From CAIVAT01 sp037128705 (GTDB lineage: Bacteria; Bacteroidota; Bacteroidia; Bacteroidales; FEN-979): 64,000 bases of DNA. The translations under genes and the position numbers were made by a program. This document shows positions 61,308 to 64,000 of this stretch, piece after piece. The stretch spans positions 124,001 through 188,000 of the forward strand of contig JBAXVX010000003.1 of assembly GCA_037128705.1 (NCBI GenBank), read 5' to 3'. The number at the start of each line of letters is the position of its first letter. The first letter of the stretch is position 1. A model generated the notes under the pieces. That model was given only the letters and a program-made list of their open reading frames with translations, was not told the origin of the DNA and ran no database searches.

Positions 61308-62707
61308 AAACCAAGGACAGGTCAACCGTGCTTCAGTTTCAGGATGGGCACCGCAGTATTGAGGAACGGGTTGCCAAAGGCAAGGCACTCCGGAAAAATT
61401 ACCCCCGTTCAAAGCATGGAGAATACAAACCGGCTGCCGATCGGGCTGATCCTGTATCAATCCTGGAACGACAGGCAATCAGCAGGCTTCAGGAACTGGT
61501 CCCGGTTCGTTATTCAAGAATGCTCACCTCACCCTTCGCATTCCTTCGGGGTAGTGCAGCCATCATGGCTGCTGATCTGGCAGCGGGCACGACAGATACT
61601 GGTATTCACGTGCAGGCATGCGGTGACATGCATGTGGCCAATTTCGGGGTGTTTGCCTCTGCGGAGCGTAATCTTGTTTTCGGCATCAACGATTTTGATG
61701 AAACCCTGCCCGCTCCATGGGAATGGGATATGAAACGGCTGGTGACCAGCATCGTGGTCAGCGGCAGGTTTTTGGGGGCGGGAAAGGAATTATGTGCCGC
61801 ATCAGTCCTGGCTGCAGTCAGTTCATACAGCAAACGGATGAAGCAATATGCCCTGATGGGGCATATGGAATTATGGTATTCAACCATCAGGGAAAATGAC
61901 ATCCTGAATACGGTATCCCCTTCGGCCCGTAAAGGAGCAGAAAAGATCATGGGCAAAGCACGTGAGCGGAGCCACATGCAGGTACTCAGCAAACTGACAG
62001 ACCTGGTGGATGAAAAATTCCGCATGCGCGAAAATGAACCCTTTATTGTCAGGGAGACGCACACAAAGGCAGGCAGAACCATCGAAGAGGCCCTTGGGTT
62101 ATTATTTGAATCTTATTATCTTTCACTTGCCGATGAACGTAAACAACTGCTTCAGGAATACCGCATTGTGGATGTGGCCAGGAAAGTGGTTGGCGTTGGC
62201 AGTGTGGGAACACGTTGCTGGGTTATTTTCCTTTTGGGAAATCATGCCAATGACCCATTGTTTCTGCAGGTAAAAGAGGCACAGCCCTCCGTTCTTGAAC
62301 CATTTGCTGCCAAATCAGTTTATGAAAACCAGGGGCGGCGTGTGGTGGAGGGGCAGAGGCTGATCCAGGGTGCTCCTGATATTTTCCTGGGATGGGGCGA
62401 ACAGGATGGGTTCCATTTTTATCTCCGCCAGTTGCGCGACTGGAAAGGGGGCGTTGAGTTCGATCCCAAAGCAGTAAAAATTAAGAACTATCCCCAGTAT
62501 TGTTCATTGTGTGGATGGGCCCTCGCACTGGCCCATGCAAAATCGGGGGATCCGGCTGTGATATCAGGATATGTGGGCAACAGCAATGAGCTGGATGAAG
62601 CCATGCTGCGTTTTGCACTGGCCTATGCCGATCAGAATGAAAAAGATTTTATGTCGCTTAAAGCGGCAGCCTCTTCAGGTCGGATAAAGGTTGCAGCCGT
62701 TCATTGA
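61304..62707 (+). CDS. DUF2252 family protein
   Basis: A 467-residue cytoplasmic protein matching DUF2252 over its full length: FLRGSAAIMAADLA, the kinase-like HVANFGVFASAERNLVFGINDFDET segment (in parts) with CGDMH, and LGNHANDPLFLQVKEA. The family has a predicted protein-kinase-like fold; no biochemical role is established. It starts at an ATG that overlaps the end of a possible small gene. A sulfatase follows 95 bp downstream. Confidence 0.92.
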   Translation: MKTKDRSTVLQFQDGHRSIEERVAKGKALRKNYPRSKHGEYKPAADRADPVSILERQAISRLQELVPVRYSRMLTSPFAFLRGSAAIMAADLAAGTTDTGIHVQACGDMHVANFGVFASAERNLVFGINDFDETLPAPWEWDMKRLVTSIVVSGRFLGAGKELCAASVLAAVSSYSKRMKQYALMGHMELWYSTIRENDILNTVSPSARKGAEKIMGKARERSHMQVLSKLTDLVDEKFRMRENEPFIVRETHTKAGRTIEEALGLLFESYYLSLADERKQLLQEYRIVDVARKVVGVGSVGTRCWVIFLLGNHANDPLFLQVKEAQPSVLEPFAAKSVYENQGRRVVEGQRLIQGAPDIFLGWGEQDGFHFYLRQLRDWKGGVEFDPKAVKIKNYPQYCSLCGWALALAHAKSGDPAVISGYVGNSNELDEAMLRFALAYADQNEKDFMSLKAAASSGRIKVAAVH

Positions 62708-62802
62708 GGATAATAGGGATAAATATCGTGGCAGTTGCCCGGTATTAAAGTGGTTATCTAACAAACTATATTAAAATTCGCACCAATTAAAATTTGAAAC
62801 CT

Positions 62803-64000
62803 ATGAAAACCAATTTTGCAAAACTCCTGATCCTGGTGTTCTTTGTAGCACTGATGTCGGGGTGCAAGCCATCATCCACGAAAGAGAAGACCGCAACCAA
62901 AGAATTTAAGGGTGTCATTAAACTGGATATCCGTGATTCAAAAGAGGATTGGGGACCTTACGAACGCAAGAAAGCGCCCGAGGGATCGCCAAATATCCTT
63001 TTCATCCTGTATGATGATACGGGTTTGGGTGCATGGTCGCCCTATGGAGGACGCATCAACATGCCAACCCTGGATAAACTGGCAGCCGATGGTTTAACCT
63101 ACACCCAATGGCATACTGTTGCCCTTTGTTCACCCACCCGTTCATGTATCAATACCGGCCGCAACCATAACCTGAATGGAATGGGCTCAATTACCGAAGC
63201 CTCCAACGGATTTCCGGGATACAGTTGCCAGTTGCCACCGCAGACTGCTACCATGGCACAGATACTAAATGATAATGGATGGAGCACTTTCTGGTTAGGG
63301 AAGGATCACAATGTTCCGGAAACTGACCTCTCGGCAGGTGCCAATAAAAGTCAATGGCCGCTTCAGCAGGGCTACGACCGTTTTTATGGTTTTATCGGCG
63401 GTGAAACCAATCAGTATTATCCCGATCTGGTTGAAGACAATCATTATATTGAGCCTCCTTATACTCCTGAGCAAGGTTATCATTTATCAAAAGACCTTGC
63501 AGACCAGGCTATAAGGATGATCAGTGATCAAAAATCTGCAAATCCTTCCAAGCCCTGGTTCATGTGGTACTGCCCGGGAGCCAACCATGCTCCTCACCAG
63601 GCGCCTAAAGATTACATTGCCAAATACAAAGGTAAATTTGATGATGGATATGATGCCTACCGTAATTGGGTATTGCCCCGAATGATTGAAAAAGGAATAT
63701 TGCCTGAAGGGACCAAACTCACTGAATTTAATCCGATGCCAGCAGATCAGGCGAATCCTGCAGATTATGTACGCCCGTGGGAGAGCTTAAATGCAGACGA
63801 AAAGAAATTATTCTCCCGTTTATGCGAAGTCTATGCAGGATTCTCTGAATATACGGATGACCAGATTGGCCGGGTCGTCGATTACCTGAAAGCAACCGGT
63901 CAATATGATAATACGATCATTTTCTACGCGGCCGATAACGGAGCTTCAGGAGAAGGCACACCCAACGGTTCAGTCAATGAAAATAAGTTCTTTAATGGTT
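62803..64000 (+). CDS. Sulfatase (arylsulfatase-like lipoprotein), 3' end outside window
   Basis: The first 399 residues of a type I sulfatase. A lipobox LMSGC (Cys21) indicates membrane anchoring. The sulfatase signature CSPTRS begins at Cys109, the residue converted to formylglycine. Metal-binding residues are seen in FILYDDTGLG near the N-terminus and AADNGAS near the visible end. The substrate may be an aryl or carbohydrate sulfate. The frame is still open at base 64000. Confidence 0.94.
   Translation, partial: MKTNFAKLLILVFFVALMSGCKPSSTKEKTATKEFKGVIKLDIRDSKEDWGPYERKKAPEGSPNILFILYDDTGLGAWSPYGGRINMPTLDKLAADGLTYTQWHTVALCSPTRSCINTGRNHNLNGMGSITEASNGFPGYSCQLPPQTATMAQILNDNGWSTFWLGKDHNVPETDLSAGANKSQWPLQQGYDRFYGFIGGETNQYYPDLVEDNHYIEPPYTPEQGYHLSKDLADQAIRMISDQKSANPSKPWFMWYCPGANHAPHQAPKDYIAKYKGKFDDGYDAYRNWVLPRMIEKGILPEGTKLTEFNPMPADQANPADYVRPWESLNADEKKLFSRLCEVYAGFSEYTDDQIGRVVDYLKATGQYDNTIIFYAADNGASGEGTPNGSVNENKFFNG

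Noticed and set aside
1..64000. tRNA or rRNA genes, integrases, transposases, prophage
   Set aside because: No cloverleaf, rRNA core or recombinase/transposase signature was recognised by eye; a covariance-model scan would be needed to exclude a tRNA.

Overview
The window is a gene-dense stretch (64 kb, about 50 protein genes, no rRNA or tRNA recognised) of a Bacteroidota chromosome, most likely a Bacteroidales-like, non-model or uncultured member. Four things point there: -7 promoter boxes of the TAnnTTTG type, two with a TTTG box exactly 19 bp upstream; type IX secretion (T9SS) C-terminal sorting domains on large secreted proteins; LytS/LytTR regulators, PorT-like barrels and split transketolase subunits; and weak or absent Shine-Dalgarno sequences. 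The GC content looks close to 45-50%.

Layout. 1-4.1 kb: the 3' part of tex, an outer-membrane barrel, a rhomboid protease and a membrane protein. 4.2-7.1 kb: a GH3/beta-lactamase fusion. 7.4-10.9 kb: the two transketolase halves separated by a von Willebrand A gene. 10.9-16.3 kb: an ion-transport block on the minus strand (antiporter, phosphate permease, DedA, Kup). 16.4-17.5 kb: pnuC plus a ribosylnicotinamide kinase (NAD salvage). 17.6-21.8 kb: a small glycan cluster (GT4, a formyltransferase/beta-propeller fusion, a flippase). 21.9-29.6 kb: methylmalonyl-CoA decarboxylase, parE, a SpoT-like HD protein, NAD(P)HX repair, mltG, GNAT and dapF. 29.7-34.8 kb: a BamA/TamA-like protein, an Ala-tRNA(Pro) editing domain, a LiaF-like/LytS/LytTR envelope-stress operon and DUF421. 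34.9-48.2 kb: secreted proteins, namely two paralogous Asp-box propeller proteins bracketing an acidic-repeat protein and a C10 cysteine protease, then a GH5 glucanase. 48.3-57.9 kb: MscS, a GDPD lipoprotein with barrel proteins, a Tricorn-type protease, a frameshifted outer-membrane remnant and a second TamA-like barrel. 58-64 kb: a histidine kinase with a binding-protein-like sensor, a LuxR-type and a receiver-only regulator, DUF2252, and a sulfatase cut by the window edge.

The most unusual signal is a family of intergenic arrays built from degenerate 7-bp (sometimes 8-bp) units: TCGTAMA, CCAATGA, GCCATTA, GTAATTG, GTCACGY, GTCATTC, GGTAACAR. Every clear array lies within about 20 bp of a stop codon or overlaps one. 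In four genes (rhomboid, LytS, flippase, LuxR regulator) the array itself supplies the stop codon. In one gene (the VWA protein) arrays supply the start codon and a heptapeptide N-terminal extension. They resemble in principle the heptanucleotide STRR repeats known from filamentous cyanobacteria, but I do not recognise a described Bacteroidota counterpart. Other signals worth checking are a 13-bp direct repeat flanking a kinase promoter, three helically phased repeats upstream of the secreted-protease cluster, and a slippery A8 run splitting an outer-membrane gene.
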